Source: Acinetobacter lwoffii (GTDB taxonomy: Bacteria > Pseudomonadota > Gammaproteobacteria > Pseudomonadales > Moraxellaceae). From it: a DNA stretch of 43,419 bases. This document shows positions 28,983 to 37,687 of the stretch, piece after piece. The stretch spans positions 1-43,419 of the forward strand of contig NZ_JAMXXK010000030.1 in the NCBI RefSeq assembly GCF_024129735.1, in the 5' to 3' direction. The notes beneath the pieces are model-generated. The model was not told where the DNA came from. It saw nothing but the letters and a program-made list of their open reading frames with translations, and made no database searches. Within the stretch, counting starts at the first letter, position 1. Each line of letters starts with the position of its first letter. Position numbers and translations under genes: made by a program.

Positions 28983-29752
28983 TACACACCTCTAAATTCT
29001 GGTTTTCTTTTTTCTAAAAATGCATTGATGCCTTCCTGGCGATCTTGGGTCGCCGCCAGCCAGACAAAATGTTGACGCTCGAGCTTCAATCCCTGACTTA
29101 AAGTCACTTCATGAATCGACTTTAAGGATTGCTTGATGGCACGAATAGCCAGCGGTGCCTGCTTGGCAATTTTTTCTGCCAGCTCCAGTGCGTATTGCAC
29201 GGTCAGTTCTGCCGGACAAACCTGGCTGCTAATGCCATGTTGCAATGCGGTCTGTGCCGAAATCATTTCACCGGTCATGGCCCAGCGCATCGTCAATTGC
29301 TGACCGACCAGACGGGCCAGACGCTGTGTTCCACCGGCACCCGGCAACATGCCTAAGCCAATTTCAGGCAAGGCAAACTGGGCATTTTCTCCGGTCAGCA
29401 CCATGTCACCATGCAAAGCCAATTCGAAACCTGCACCAAAAGCATAGCCATTTACGGCCATGATTAAAGGCTTGGAAAATTCATCAATTTTTTTCCACAG
29501 CAGTGGCCGCTGATCCTGCTGGATGCTAACCACATCTAACTGCGCCAGCTCATTTAAATCGGCACCAGCAGCAAAGCATTGTGTATTTCCGGTGATGACC
29601 ACGGCTTTCACAGCAGCATCTGTTTCCAAGTCTTGTAAACAGGCTGCAATGTCTTGCAAGGTGGCATTGTTTAAGGCATTACGCTTTTCCGGGCGATTCA
29701 GCTCAATCAGTACCACACCTGGCTTGGGTGAGCTGGTTTTAATGTAAGTCAT
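28982..29752 (-). CDS. paaF: 2,3-dehydroadipyl-CoA hydratase PaaF
   Basis: Enoyl-CoA hydratase of 256 residues that hydrates 2,3-dehydroadipyl-CoA. The crotonase motifs QCFAAGADLNEL, AVNGYAFGAGFELALHGD and ALPEIGLGMLPGAGGTQRLARLVG contain the two catalytic glutamates of genuine hydratases. It overlaps paaG by one base downstream and follows paaE by 38 bp. Together with paaG it forms the FG pair seen in most paa operons. Confidence 0.95.
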   Translation of the reverse strand: MTYIKTSSPKPGVVLIELNRPEKRNALNNATLQDIAACLQDLETDAAVKAVVITGNTQCFAAGADLNELAQLDVVSIQQDQRPLLWKKIDEFSKPLIMAVNGYAFGAGFELALHGDMVLTGENAQFALPEIGLGMLPGAGGTQRLARLVGQQLTMRWAMTGEMISAQTALQHGISSQVCPAELTVQYALELAEKIAKQAPLAIRAIKQSLKSIHEVTLSQGLKLERQHFVWLAATQDRQEGINAFLEKRKPEFRGV

Positions 29753-29790
29753 CCTTGAACTCCTGCTATGCTCAGCAATTGATTCCGTAC

Positions 29791-30849
29791 TTATTCATCA
29801 AAACTCAGACGTACATTGGCTGTGGTCGGACGTGCCTGACAGCTCAGCACATAACCTTTCTGGATTTCGTCTTCTTCCAGACTGTAATTCACCGCCATTT
29901 CAACCTGACCTTCCAGCACCTTACATTTACAGGTGGCACAAACACCGCCCTTACAGGCATAAGGTAAGTCCGCTCCGGCACGTAGCGCAGCATCTAAAAT
30001 ACTGTCATCCTGTTTAGAGACTTCAACAATCAGCTCGCGACCATCGAGGATGATATTGACGCGTTCTTCACTGCGGCTTTCCATCTGCTGGGCGGTTGCT
30101 CGTGGTGCAGTCCCGGTATTGAAACGTTCGGTATGAATCTTGCTGCGCTGAATGCCCCAAGTCGGTAATACCGTTTCCACCGCCGTCATCATTTCTTCAG
30201 GGCCACAGGCAAAACAGTGATCGGCTTCAGCAGAAATCAGATTGGCCTGAAACAGCTGCTGCAATTTATCTGCGTTGATACGCCCGTTAAAAATCTCGCT
30301 ATCATTCAATTCACGGGAAAAAATATTCACCAGTTGCAGACGCTCTTTAAAACGATCTTTCAGATCCATAATCTGTTCAGAAAACATGGTCTGTTTCCAA
30401 GAACGATTGCCATAGACCAAAGTAAAGGTGGCTTCCGACTGACGGTTTAAAACCGACTTCACAATGGATAAGATCGGGGTAATGCCACTGCCTGCTGCAA
30501 AACCTAAATAATGTTGACCGCCTGCCTTGGCTGCTTTTTGAAAGAACACCCCTTGCGGCGGCATCACTTCTAAAACATCGCCTGCTTTCAAATGATCATT
30601 GGCCCAGATCGAGAACTGACCCTGATCAATTTTTTTAATTGCAATACTCATATCTTCCTGAGTATCACTACAAATGGAGTAACAGCGGCGCAGCTCGCCG
30701 TCATCGCTTAAATGGCGGATGGTGAGATGCTGACCTGGCTGATATTGGAAAGCATCCAATTGTTCAGGCGCGAGATCAAAGGCAATGCAGATCGCCTGCT
30801 CGGTTTGTGGCTGAATCGATTTAATGGTTAACGGTATAAATTGGCTCAT
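29791..30849 (-). CDS. paaE: Phenylacetyl-CoA epoxidase reductase PaaE
   Basis: FAD- and [2Fe-2S]-containing reductase of 352 residues that passes electrons from NADPH to the di-iron epoxidase PaaABC. The order is FAD domain (GELRRCYSICS), NAD(P) domain (FAAGSGITPILSIVKS; CFACGPEEMMTAV) and a C-terminal plant-type ferredoxin domain with the cysteines of YACKGGVCATCKC plus a later Cys in YVLSCQARP. The gene starts 75 bp after paaD. The gap holds no other gene. Confidence 0.96.
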   Translation of the reverse strand: MSQFIPLTIKSIQPQTEQAICIAFDLAPEQLDAFQYQPGQHLTIRHLSDDGELRRCYSICSDTQEDMSIAIKKIDQGQFSIWANDHLKAGDVLEVMPPQGVFFQKAAKAGGQHYLGFAAGSGITPILSIVKSVLNRQSEATFTLVYGNRSWKQTMFSEQIMDLKDRFKERLQLVNIFSRELNDSEIFNGRINADKLQQLFQANLISAEADHCFACGPEEMMTAVETVLPTWGIQRSKIHTERFNTGTAPRATAQQMESRSEERVNIILDGRELIVEVSKQDDSILDAALRAGADLPYACKGGVCATCKCKVLEGQVEMAVNYSLEEDEIQKGYVLSCQARPTTANVRLSFDE

Positions 30850-30924
30850 GGCAAAATCCTTCTTTTAGGTGGCGGTGTTCAGGCTTGTTATTGGTTTACC
30901 CTGACCACCGAGCAATCGTTACAA

Positions 30925-31434
30925 TCAAATACATTTGAAATAGTCAAAAGTTTCTAAGCAGTCCCGACATTGATATAAAGCTTTACAGGCGGTTGAACCG
31001 AATTCACTTAATAATTTGCTGTTATGACTTAAGCACTGTGGACAGGTGATGCCATCGGTCAATGCCACATGCGTACCACAGCTATGTGACTGGCCTTGCG
31101 GCGGGGCAATACCATACTGCTGTAATTTGTGTTTGCCCGATTCACTCATCCAGTCCGTAGTCCAGGCTTCAGACAGATCGACAATCACTTTGACTGGCGT
31201 CAAACCGTTCGCCTCGAAAGCCTGGGTAATTTCTGCTTTTAATAAATCCGTGGCCGGACAGCCGCTATAGGTCGGCGTGAGTCGCACCACAATTTCATCC
31301 TGCTGATTCAGCTCGACGCCACGAATCATGCCCAGATCAATCACCGATAATACTGGAATCTCTGGATCAGAAACCTGCTGCAAAACGTCCCAACATTGAT
31401 CTTCTACGTGTCGAATCAGATTCATGCGACTCAC
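30925..31434 (-). CDS. paaD: PaaD, epoxidase maturation protein (MIP18/DUF59 family)
   Basis: A 169-residue protein with a DUF59/MIP18-like domain (about 10-100: VSDPEIPVLSVIDLGMIRGV, TPTYSGCPATDLL) and a C-terminal cysteine-rich zinc-ribbon-like tail (CGTHV, CPQC, STACKALYQC, CRDCLETF). In E. coli PaaD is needed for phenylacetate growth and is thought to help assemble the iron or Fe-S centres of the epoxidase complex. It lies 19 bp after paaC on the same strand. Confidence 0.94.
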   Translation of the reverse strand: MSRMNLIRHVEDQCWDVLQQVSDPEIPVLSVIDLGMIRGVELNQQDEIVVRLTPTYSGCPATDLLKAEITQAFEANGLTPVKVIVDLSEAWTTDWMSESGKHKLQQYGIAPPQGQSHSCGTHVALTDGITCPQCLSHNSKLLSEFGSTACKALYQCRDCLETFDYFKCI

Positions 31435-31453
31435 TCCCTGTGATTGTGCCGAA

Positions 31454-32212
31454 TTACCAGTTCATGTTTGGATATGAGCGCTGCATATATTGCAGTTCGG
31501 CCAAAACAAAACCGAGATGCTCTGTATGTAAACCCTGTTTAGCCCCACTGCGATAAGCGCCCAGCTCTGGCAGGCTTAATTCAAATCGCGCTAACTCGGC
31601 TGTAATCGTTTCCAGCCACTGTGCTTTTAAATTTTCAATATCTGGAATTACACCGCTATCGACTAGCTGTCTTTCATCAGCCGTCAGGACAAAAAGTTCC
31701 TCGGTAAAACGCCATAACTGGTTTAAACCTTGCTGGGTTTTCTCGTGGGCTTCTGCTGTACCTAAACTTAGGCGCTCCATCCAGGTGGTGGAAAAACGCT
31801 GGTGATATTTCACTTCTTTGAGTGACTTCACTGCAAAGGCGGCCAACTCAGCATGCTGACTTTGACTTAAGGCGCTAAACAATAAAGCGTGATAGTGATC
31901 CATCAACCACTGGCGCACCAGAGTCTGGGCAAAGTCACCATTCGGCTGTTCGCACAGCAGTAAATTGCGGTATTCACGCTCGGTTCGGAAATAAGCCAGC
32001 CTGTCTTCATCACGGCCCTGTTCTTCCACTTCACCTGCCAGACTGAGGGCAGTACGTGCCTGACCCAATAAATCCAGTCCGATATTGGCCAAGGCAATAT
32101 CCAGCTCCAGTTCAGGTGCATGACCACACCACTCTGCCAAACGATGTGACAGGATCAGTTGACTGTCACCCACATGTAAAAGAAATTCTGCCAATACTTG
32201 ATTTGTCATCAT
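31454..32212 (-). CDS. paaC: Phenylacetyl-CoA epoxidase structural subunit PaaC
   Basis: Ferritin-like subunit of about 252 residues that pairs with the catalytic PaaA in the 1,2-phenylacetyl-CoA epoxidase. Typical segments are NQVLAEFLLHVGDSQLILSHRL, NIGLDLLGQARTAL and HLGFVLAELQYMQRSYP at the C-terminus. The frame is open to 32317, but that extension runs into paaB. Three in-frame ATGs lie at 32218, 32212 and 32209. AAGGGAAGG just upstream best suits 32212 or 32209. Confidence 0.95.
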   Translation of the reverse strand: MMTNQVLAEFLLHVGDSQLILSHRLAEWCGHAPELELDIALANIGLDLLGQARTALSLAGEVEEQGRDEDRLAYFRTEREYRNLLLCEQPNGDFAQTLVRQWLMDHYHALLFSALSQSQHAELAAFAVKSLKEVKYHQRFSTTWMERLSLGTAEAHEKTQQGLNQLWRFTEELFVLTADERQLVDSGVIPDIENLKAQWLETITAELARFELSLPELGAYRSGAKQGLHTEHLGFVLAELQYMQRSYPNMNW

Positions 32213-32225
32213 CTTCATCCTTCCC

Positions 32226-32516
32226 TTACATGTGCTCGATGCCAGCTGGAATGTTATAAAAGGTCGGATGGCGATAAACCTTGTCCAAAGCAGGTTCAAA
32301 AAATTCCGCTTTTTCATCTGGTTGTGAAGAAGTAATCAATTCAGACTTCACCACCCAGATACTGATGCCTTCATTGCGGCGGGTATAGACATCACGGGCA
32401 TTTTGTAGTGCGACTTCATCATCCGGTGCGCGTAGGCTGCCGACATGACGGTGACTCAGACCCTGTTTACTCCGGACAAACACTTCATAAAGTGACCAGT
32501 TGTTTTTGTTATTCAT
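32226..32516 (-). CDS. paaB: Phenylacetyl-CoA epoxidase small subunit PaaB
   Basis: Small subunit of 96 residues that bridges PaaAC heterodimers in the epoxidase. The signature segments WSLYEVFVRSKQGLSHRHVGSLRAPDD, YTRRNEGISIWVV and the ending FYNIPAGIEHM match the family. ATG 32516 with AGGGAA upstream is preferred to the TTG at 32522. It lies 33 bp after paaA and 8-17 bp before paaC. Confidence 0.95.
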   Translation of the reverse strand: MNNKNNWSLYEVFVRSKQGLSHRHVGSLRAPDDEVALQNARDVYTRRNEGISIWVVKSELITSSQPDEKAEFFEPALDKVYRHPTFYNIPAGIEHM

Positions 32517-32549
32517 GAGCAAAATTCCCTATATTGATCAAACTATTTT

Positions 32550-33494
32550 TTAAGCGACTTTTTGTGCTGCTGACTGTTGCTGCTGTTTTTGAGCATAGAC
32601 AGCTGCGGAATCACGTACCCACTTGCCGCCTTCCCAAGCTTTGCGGCGTGCTTCAATACGCTCATGGTTACACGGCCCCTTGCCTGCAAGAATCGCAAAA
32701 AACTCATCCCAATTGATTTCACCAAATTCGTAATGTCCGGTGGCTTCATTGAATTTGAGGTCTGGATCTGGAACGGTTAAACCCAGCTGCAAAACTTGCG
32801 ACACGGTGTTATCGACAAATTTCTGACGCAGCTCATCGTTACTGAATAATTTAATTTTCCACTGCATGCTTTGTGCACTGTTCGGTGAATTATCGTCACT
32901 TGGACCAAACATCATTAGGGCCGGCCACCAGAAACGGTTCACTGCATCTTGTGCCATCTGCTTTTGTTCCGGCGTACCATTGGCCAGTTCCATCATGGCT
33001 TCAAAGCCCTGACGCTGATGGAAACTTTCTTCCTTACACACACGCACCATAGCGCGGGCATAAGGACCATAAGATGTACGGCACAGCGCAACCTGATTGA
33101 CAATTGCTGCACCATCTACCAGCCAGCCAATCGCGGCAACATCGGCCCAGCTCAGGGTTGGATAGTTGAAAATTGAAGAATATTTCATGCGACCGGCAAT
33201 CAGTTTATCCATCATGTCGTCACGATCCGCACCCAAGGTTTCTGCAGCACTGTACAGATACAAAGCATGACCGGCTTCGTCCTGAACTTTTGCCATCAGC
33301 ACAGCTTTACGCTTCAAGGTCGGTGCACGGGTAATCCAGTTGCCTTCCGGCAACATGCCCACCACTTCAGAGTGTGCATGCTGACCGATCTGACGAATCA
33401 AGGTCTTACGATAAGCATCCGGCATCCAGTCCTTCGGCTCTATGGAAATATCCTTTTCAATCTTTTGATCGAAGATTTGTTGTTGGTTATTCAT
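32550..33494 (-). CDS. paaA: Phenylacetyl-CoA epoxidase catalytic subunit PaaA
   Basis: Di-iron catalytic subunit of 314 residues that epoxidises the aromatic ring of phenylacetyl-CoA. Visible iron-ligand helices include [18 protein letters not shown] (E-x-x-H) and [17 protein letters not shown] (E-x-x-H). The C-terminus has [25 protein letters not shown] 33494 with GAGGGAAC directly upstream is the start; the open frame to 33557 is leader. First gene of the minus-strand paa operon, divergent from paaZ across a 263-bp control region. Confidence 0.97.
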   Translation of the reverse strand: MNNQQQIFDQKIEKDISIEPKDWMPDAYRKTLIRQIGQHAHSEVVGMLPEGNWITRAPTLKRKAVLMAKVQDEAGHALYLYSAAETLGADRDDMMDKLIAGRMKYSSIFNYPTLSWADVAAIGWLVDGAAIVNQVALCRTSYGPYARAMVRVCKEESFHQRQGFEAMMELANGTPEQKQMAQDAVNRFWWPALMMFGPSDDNSPNSAQSMQWKIKLFSNDELRQKFVDNTVSQVLQLGLTVPDPDLKFNEATGHYEFGEINWDEFFAILAGKGPCNHERIEARRKAWEGGKWVRDSAAVYAQKQQQQSAAQKVA

Positions 33495-33537
33495 TGTTCC
33501 CTCACTTATCCCAAGTGTTGATACACCCAAATTAAAA

Positions 33538-33576
33538 CGATACGTAATTAAAATCAATATCTATTTATTGGTATCA
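33538..33576. promoter_or_regulatory. Candidate PaaX operator upstream of paaA
   Basis: CGATAC (33538-33543), 27 bp, GTATCA (33571-33576): inverted half-sites with a 27-bp spacer. The site is 44-82 bp upstream of the paaA start codon. The E. coli PaaX operator, as I recall it, is TGATTC-N27-GAATCA, the same architecture with one base changed per half-site. Confidence 0.7.
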
Positions 33577-33671
33577 TTTAATTTTTATCCCTTATTTTTT
33601 GTAAATATATGTTTTACATCATTTAATATTTTTTATTTTATTGTTATTCATTTTTAAACACAGATTTATGA

Positions 33672-33700
33672 TTGACATTTTCAATTTTTCAACACAAATT
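33672..33700 (+). promoter_or_regulatory. Possible paaZ promoter
   Basis: A consensus -35 TTGACA (33672-33677) is followed after 17 bp by CAAATT (33695-33700), a weak -10; AATTAT (33697-33702) at 19 bp is an alternative. The candidate PaaX operator begins immediately downstream. Confidence 0.45.
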
Positions 33701-33701
33701 A

Positions 33702-33740
33702 TGAAACATCAAAATTAAAAATACCCCTCAAAACGTATCA
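33702..33740. promoter_or_regulatory. Candidate PaaX operator upstream of paaZ
   Basis: TGAAAC (33702-33707), 27 bp, GTATCA (33735-33740). The left half differs by one base from TGATAC. The spacing is identical to the sites at paaA and at the MFS gene. It lies between the possible promoter and the paaZ start codon at 33758, a position for repression. Confidence 0.65.
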
Positions 33741-33757
33741 TAAATGGAGTTTTTACA

Positions 33758-35869
33758 ATGTTAGAGTTAGACAGCAGCTCAAGCACAATGGATTATCAAG
33801 ATACTGCATCAACCCATAATCCTATTGCCATCAAAAGCTTAGCTTCACTGGTGTACGGCCAGGAATACACAGCGCAAGCCGATTTACGTAGGGTTTATCA
33901 TGCCATTAGCGGTGAAGCGGTTTATCAGGTCGGCAGTCAGGGCATCGATACTCAAGCCGTAGTGAAGTATGCCAAACAAAAAGGCGCGACTATCGCCATA
34001 TGGACGTTTCATCAACGTGCCAATGCACTGAAGCAAGTGGCACAGTATTTGATGGAACGCAAAGAAGACTTTTATGAACTTGCCAAGGCAACCGGCTGTA
34101 CCCGTAAAGATGCCTGGATTGATATTGAAGGCGGGATTGGGACCTTATATGCCTATTCGAGTTTGGTGCGTCGCGAACTGAGTGATGAAACCGCATGGGT
34201 TGAAGATGCATGGATTCCGCTATCCAAGCAAGGCAACTTTGGCGCCAAACATATACTGAGTCCTAAAGCCGGTGTCGCAGTGCATATCAATGCCTTTAAC
34301 TTCCCGATCTGGGGCATGCTGGAGAAAATCGCACCGACGCTACTAGCAGGCGTACCCTGTATTGTCAAACCGGCAACAGAAGGTACCGAGCTGACCCACG
34401 CCGTGGTCAAAGCTATTCATGAAAGCGGCTTTTTACCAGAAGGTTCACTTCAGCTGATTTGCGGTCAGATTTATGATTTATTTGATCATTTAAATCCTCA
34501 AGATACGGTCACCTTTACCGGTTCAGCATCAACAGGACAAAAACTCCGTTCTCATCCGCACCTCAATGCCTACTCTATTCCATTCACGATGGAGGCAGAT
34601 TCAGTCAACAGCGCGATTTTGACTGAACAAGCCAATGACGAAAGCATTGATTTATTTGTCCGTGAAGTCTTCCGTGAAATGACCTCTAAAGCCGGACAAA
34701 AATGTACCGCAATTCGTCGTGCATTCATTCCGGCTGAACTTTTGGACACCGTACAGAGTCGCCTAATTGAAAAACTGAAAAAAGTCGTTGTGGGTGATCC
34801 GGCTCAGGAAGGCGTGACGATGGGTGCTTTGGCCAGCGTCAAACAGAAATATGATGTCGCGGCAAAAGTTGAACAGCTCAGCCAGGATGCAGAGATCGTA
34901 TTCGGTAGCCACTTGCGTCAGGACTTTAAGATTCAAGTACAAAACGCTGAAAAGTCTGCATGCTATCCACCGACAGTTTTGGTATGCAAAGTGCCAGCTC
35001 AGGCAGAAAATATCCATAAGATTGAAGCCTTTGGACCTGTAGTGACTTTAATGCCATATACTGACCTGGCTCAACTTGCTGACCTGGTGGCACGTGGCGA
35101 AGGTAGTCTGGTGGCATCCATCGTACGCAATACCGATGAAAATATTGAACAACTGCTCAGCAAAATTTCGCCATGGCATGGTCGTGTACACATTCTGGAT
35201 GCTGAAAGTGCCAAAGAAAGTACCGGACATGGTTCGCCATTGCCCTTACTGGTGCATGGTGGGCCAGGACGTGCCGGTGGTGGTGAAGAACTCGGTGGCT
35301 TGCGCGCAGTCAAACATTATATGCAACGTACTGCGATTCAAGGCTCGCCAAATGTCATGACCCAAGTCGGCCATAGCTGGACTGCCGGAGCTCAGGTCTT
35401 TGAAGACCGAGTGCATCCTTTTAAAAAATCATTTGATGAATTGCGTATCGGTGAACGTTTACTGACTGCACGACGTAGCGTGACCGAAGCAGATCTGGTG
35501 AATTTCGGCTGCCTGAGCGGTGATCATTTCTATGCGCATATGGACAAGATTGCTGCAGCAGAATCGCTGTTTGGTGAGCGTGTTGCCCATGGCTATTTCG
35601 TGGTGTCTGCTGCGGCCGGTTTATTCGTTGATGCCGCTCAGGGTCCAGTCATTGCCAACTATGGCATGGACAACTTACGCTTTGTGGAGCCAGTAAAAAT
35701 TGGCGACACCATTCAGGTAGAACTGACCTGTAAGCAGAAAACTCCAAAAGCACTGCGCGATCCGGCACAGAAGCCACATGGTGTGGTGGTCTGGGATATT
35801 AAAGTGAAAAACCAGCGCGATGAACTGGTTGCAACCTATGATATTTTAACCCTGGTTGAACGTGGCTAA
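33758..35869 (+). CDS. paaZ: PaaZ, oxepin-CoA hydrolase / 3-oxo-5,6-dehydrosuberyl-CoA semialdehyde dehydrogenase
   Basis: Bifunctional 703-residue enzyme that opens the oxepin ring and oxidises the resulting aldehyde. The N-terminal aldehyde dehydrogenase domain has FTGSASTG (253-260), Glu279 in PFTMEADSVN and the nucleophile Cys316 in AGQKCTAIRR. The C-terminal MaoC-like (R)-hydratase domain has the Asp/His pair in LSGDHFYAHMD. It is about 20 residues longer at the N-terminus than E. coli PaaZ. GGAGT 7 bp before ATG 33758 supports the start. It is transcribed away from paaA and ends at a strong terminator. Confidence 0.97.
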   Translation: MLELDSSSSTMDYQDTASTHNPIAIKSLASLVYGQEYTAQADLRRVYHAISGEAVYQVGSQGIDTQAVVKYAKQKGATIAIWTFHQRANALKQVAQYLMERKEDFYELAKATGCTRKDAWIDIEGGIGTLYAYSSLVRRELSDETAWVEDAWIPLSKQGNFGAKHILSPKAGVAVHINAFNFPIWGMLEKIAPTLLAGVPCIVKPATEGTELTHAVVKAIHESGFLPEGSLQLICGQIYDLFDHLNPQDTVTFTGSASTGQKLRSHPHLNAYSIPFTMEADSVNSAILTEQANDESIDLFVREVFREMTSKAGQKCTAIRRAFIPAELLDTVQSRLIEKLKKVVVGDPAQEGVTMGALASVKQKYDVAAKVEQLSQDAEIVFGSHLRQDFKIQVQNAEKSACYPPTVLVCKVPAQAENIHKIEAFGPVVTLMPYTDLAQLADLVARGEGSLVASIVRNTDENIEQLLSKISPWHGRVHILDAESAKESTGHGSPLPLLVHGGPGRAGGGEELGGLRAVKHYMQRTAIQGSPNVMTQVGHSWTAGAQVFEDRVHPFKKSFDELRIGERLLTARRSVTEADLVNFGCLSGDHFYAHMDKIAAAESLFGERVAHGYFVVSAAAGLFVDAAQGPVIANYGMDNLRFVEPVKIGDTIQVELTCKQKTPKALRDPAQKPHGVVVWDIKVKNQRDELVATYDILTLVERG

Positions 35870-35880
35870 AAATGCACACT

Positions 35881-35911
35881 AAAAAAAGGAATCATTATGA
35901 TTCCTTTTTTT
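35881..35911. terminator. Intrinsic terminator of paaZ
   Basis: AAAAAAAGGAATCA-TTA-TGATTCCTTTTTTT, 11 bp after the paaZ stop codon. The following MFS gene therefore needs its own promoter. Confidence 0.92.
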
Positions 35912-35950
35912 AGTCTTTAAAAATTATTTGTATCTATTCTTAAAAACAGA

Positions 35951-35979
35951 TTGACGCCTATCCATTTAGCCTCTAGATT
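35951..35979 (+). promoter_or_regulatory. Possible promoter of the MFS gene
   Basis: TTGACG (35951-35956), 17-bp spacer, TAGATT (35974-35979). The candidate PaaX operator starts 9 bp after the -10, so it would cover the transcription start. Confidence 0.5.
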
Positions 35980-35988
35980 AATTAAATG

Positions 35989-36027
35989 CGATACAATATA
36001 AAAATAACAATCAAATTAAAAGTATCA
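35989..36027. promoter_or_regulatory. Candidate PaaX operator upstream of the MFS gene
   Basis: CGATAC (35989-35994), 27 bp, GTATCA (36022-36027): the same twelve operator bases and the same spacer length as the paaA site, although the spacer sequences differ. Confidence 0.65.
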
Positions 36028-36062
36028 AATAAATATCTCAAACGATCAGCACAGGATGTTGC

Positions 36063-37502
36063 ATGATGAATGATAAATCGCTGAACCTAGAAATGGTTGA
36101 AAGGACGATTCAACCGCCAAATCAAAGTTTTGAGCCTACACCAGCAGAATCGGCCGTGCCGCTGTCTGAACAGATTGAACCGCCACCGGAAAGCAGCACC
36201 TACCAATGGTATGTGGTGGTCATTTGTATGGGGGCTTACATTCTGTCATTTGTAGACCGTCAAATTTTATCGCTCATGATTGAACCGATTAAAGCCGATT
36301 TAATGCTGAGCGACACCCAGTTCAGCCTATTACAAGGTCTGGCCTTCTCCTTGTTTTATGCCATTATGGGCCTGCCCATTGCCGCACTGGCGGATCAAAA
36401 GTCCCGGATTAAAATCATTGCGACCGGGATTGCTTTCTGGAGTCTTGCCACAGCAGCCTGCGGCCTCAGTAAAAACTTTATTCAAATGTTTATTGCACGT
36501 CTGAGTGTGGGTGCCGGCGAAGCTGCGCTTTCCCCTGCCTTTTATTCGATCGTTGCCGATTTATTTCCGAAAGATAAATTAGGTCGTGCACTCGGGGTAT
36601 ATGCCATTGGTGCCTTTATTGGTTCGGGCTTAGCTTTCCTGATTGGCGGCTATGTGATTGGCCTGCTCAAAGATGTCAGCTTCGTGGCTTTACCGCTTAT
36701 TGGTGAAGTAAAAACCTGGCAACTCACCTTTATGATTGTCGGTCTACCGGGCGTATTGCTGGCCCTACTCATGGTGCTGACGGTGCGTGAACCTGCACGT
36801 AAGGGTATGAAAGTCGGTCAGGATGGCCAGGTCATTAAAGCATCTTTCAAAAACTCGATCGGTTTTATCAAGACACATAAAAAGACCTTTTTCTGTCATT
36901 TTATTGGCTTTTCTTTTTACACCATGATGCTGTATTCGCTGCTAGGCTGGGCACCTGCCTATTACATGCGTAATTTCGGTCTGGATGCGAGTCAAACCGG
37001 TTATATCCTTGGTACGATTATTTTGGTCGCAAATACTTCGGGCGCCTTGTTCTGTGGCTGGCTGATCGACTTCTTCTCGAAACGTGGCTATAGCGATGCT
37101 GCAATTCGTACCGGTGCCATTGGCTGTGCGGCGCTGATTATTCCGAGTGTGCTGTTTACTCAGGTCGATAATATGCAGCTTTCATTTGCGCTGATTTTTG
37201 TGGCGATGTTCTTCTCCACTTTCCCGATTCCTGCATCGGCTGCTGCTACGCAAATGCTGACACCGAATCAGCTACGCGCACAGGTATCTGCCAAGTTCCT
37301 GCTGGTTTCAAACCTGATTGCCTTAGGCGTCGGAACCACTGCTGTGGCGTTAATCACGGATAAATATTTCCAGAATACTCTGATGGTCGGTAACTCGATC
37401 TCGATCGTCAATGCGATTGCTGGATTGATTGGTTGCTTCCTGTTGTACAAGGGCTGTCAGTATTATCGTGAAAGTATGAAAGTCGAAAAATTGGCTGACT
37501 AA
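36063..37502 (+). CDS. MFS transporter, probable paa-regulon member
   Basis: Major facilitator superfamily permease of 479 residues. A hydrophilic Pro/Glu-rich N-terminus of about 50 residues precedes 12 predicted helices. The loop 2-3 region (ALADQKSRIKIIATGIAFWSLATAACGLS) and SVGAGEAALSPAFYSIVADLFP match the sphingosine/hexuronate-like MFS groups (spinster type). It lies directly after paaZ but beyond a strong terminator, and carries its own copy of the paa operator. I infer uptake of phenylacetate or a related aromatic acid, or export of a pathway product. The substrate is unproven. Confidence 0.88.
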   Translation: MMNDKSLNLEMVERTIQPPNQSFEPTPAESAVPLSEQIEPPPESSTYQWYVVVICMGAYILSFVDRQILSLMIEPIKADLMLSDTQFSLLQGLAFSLFYAIMGLPIAALADQKSRIKIIATGIAFWSLATAACGLSKNFIQMFIARLSVGAGEAALSPAFYSIVADLFPKDKLGRALGVYAIGAFIGSGLAFLIGGYVIGLLKDVSFVALPLIGEVKTWQLTFMIVGLPGVLLALLMVLTVREPARKGMKVGQDGQVIKASFKNSIGFIKTHKKTFFCHFIGFSFYTMMLYSLLGWAPAYYMRNFGLDASQTGYILGTIILVANTSGALFCGWLIDFFSKRGYSDAAIRTGAIGCAALIIPSVLFTQVDNMQLSFALIFVAMFFSTFPIPASAAATQMLTPNQLRAQVSAKFLLVSNLIALGVGTTAVALITDKYFQNTLMVGNSISIVNAIAGLIGCFLLYKGCQYYRESMKVEKLAD

Positions 37503-37542
37503 AATGGCTGGATATCGATAAACCTTCTTAAGTTTCACTTTT

Positions 37543-37575
37543 AAAGGCCTTTAATCCACATTAAGGGCCTTTTTA
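37543..37575 (+). terminator. Intrinsic terminator of the MFS gene
   Basis: AAAGGCC-T-TTAAT, loop CCAC, ATTAA-G-GGCCTTT: a 13-bp stem with one wobble pair, followed by TTT. It ends 40 bp past the MFS stop codon. Confidence 0.88.
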
Positions 37576-37687
37576 TATCAGCCCAAAAAATTCACTTTTC
37601 AGGTACTCATCATTCAATTCAGATCCAGCCTAGACATGCTGCCTAAAAAAACGTATAACACCGTTTTAAATTTACAGGTGTGCACCG

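Noticed and set aside
33514..33525. GTGT-TGAT-ACAC inverted repeat upstream of paaA, containing another GATAC
   Set aside because: It has no GTATC partner at 27 bp and lies close to the start codon, so I did not count it as an additional operator.
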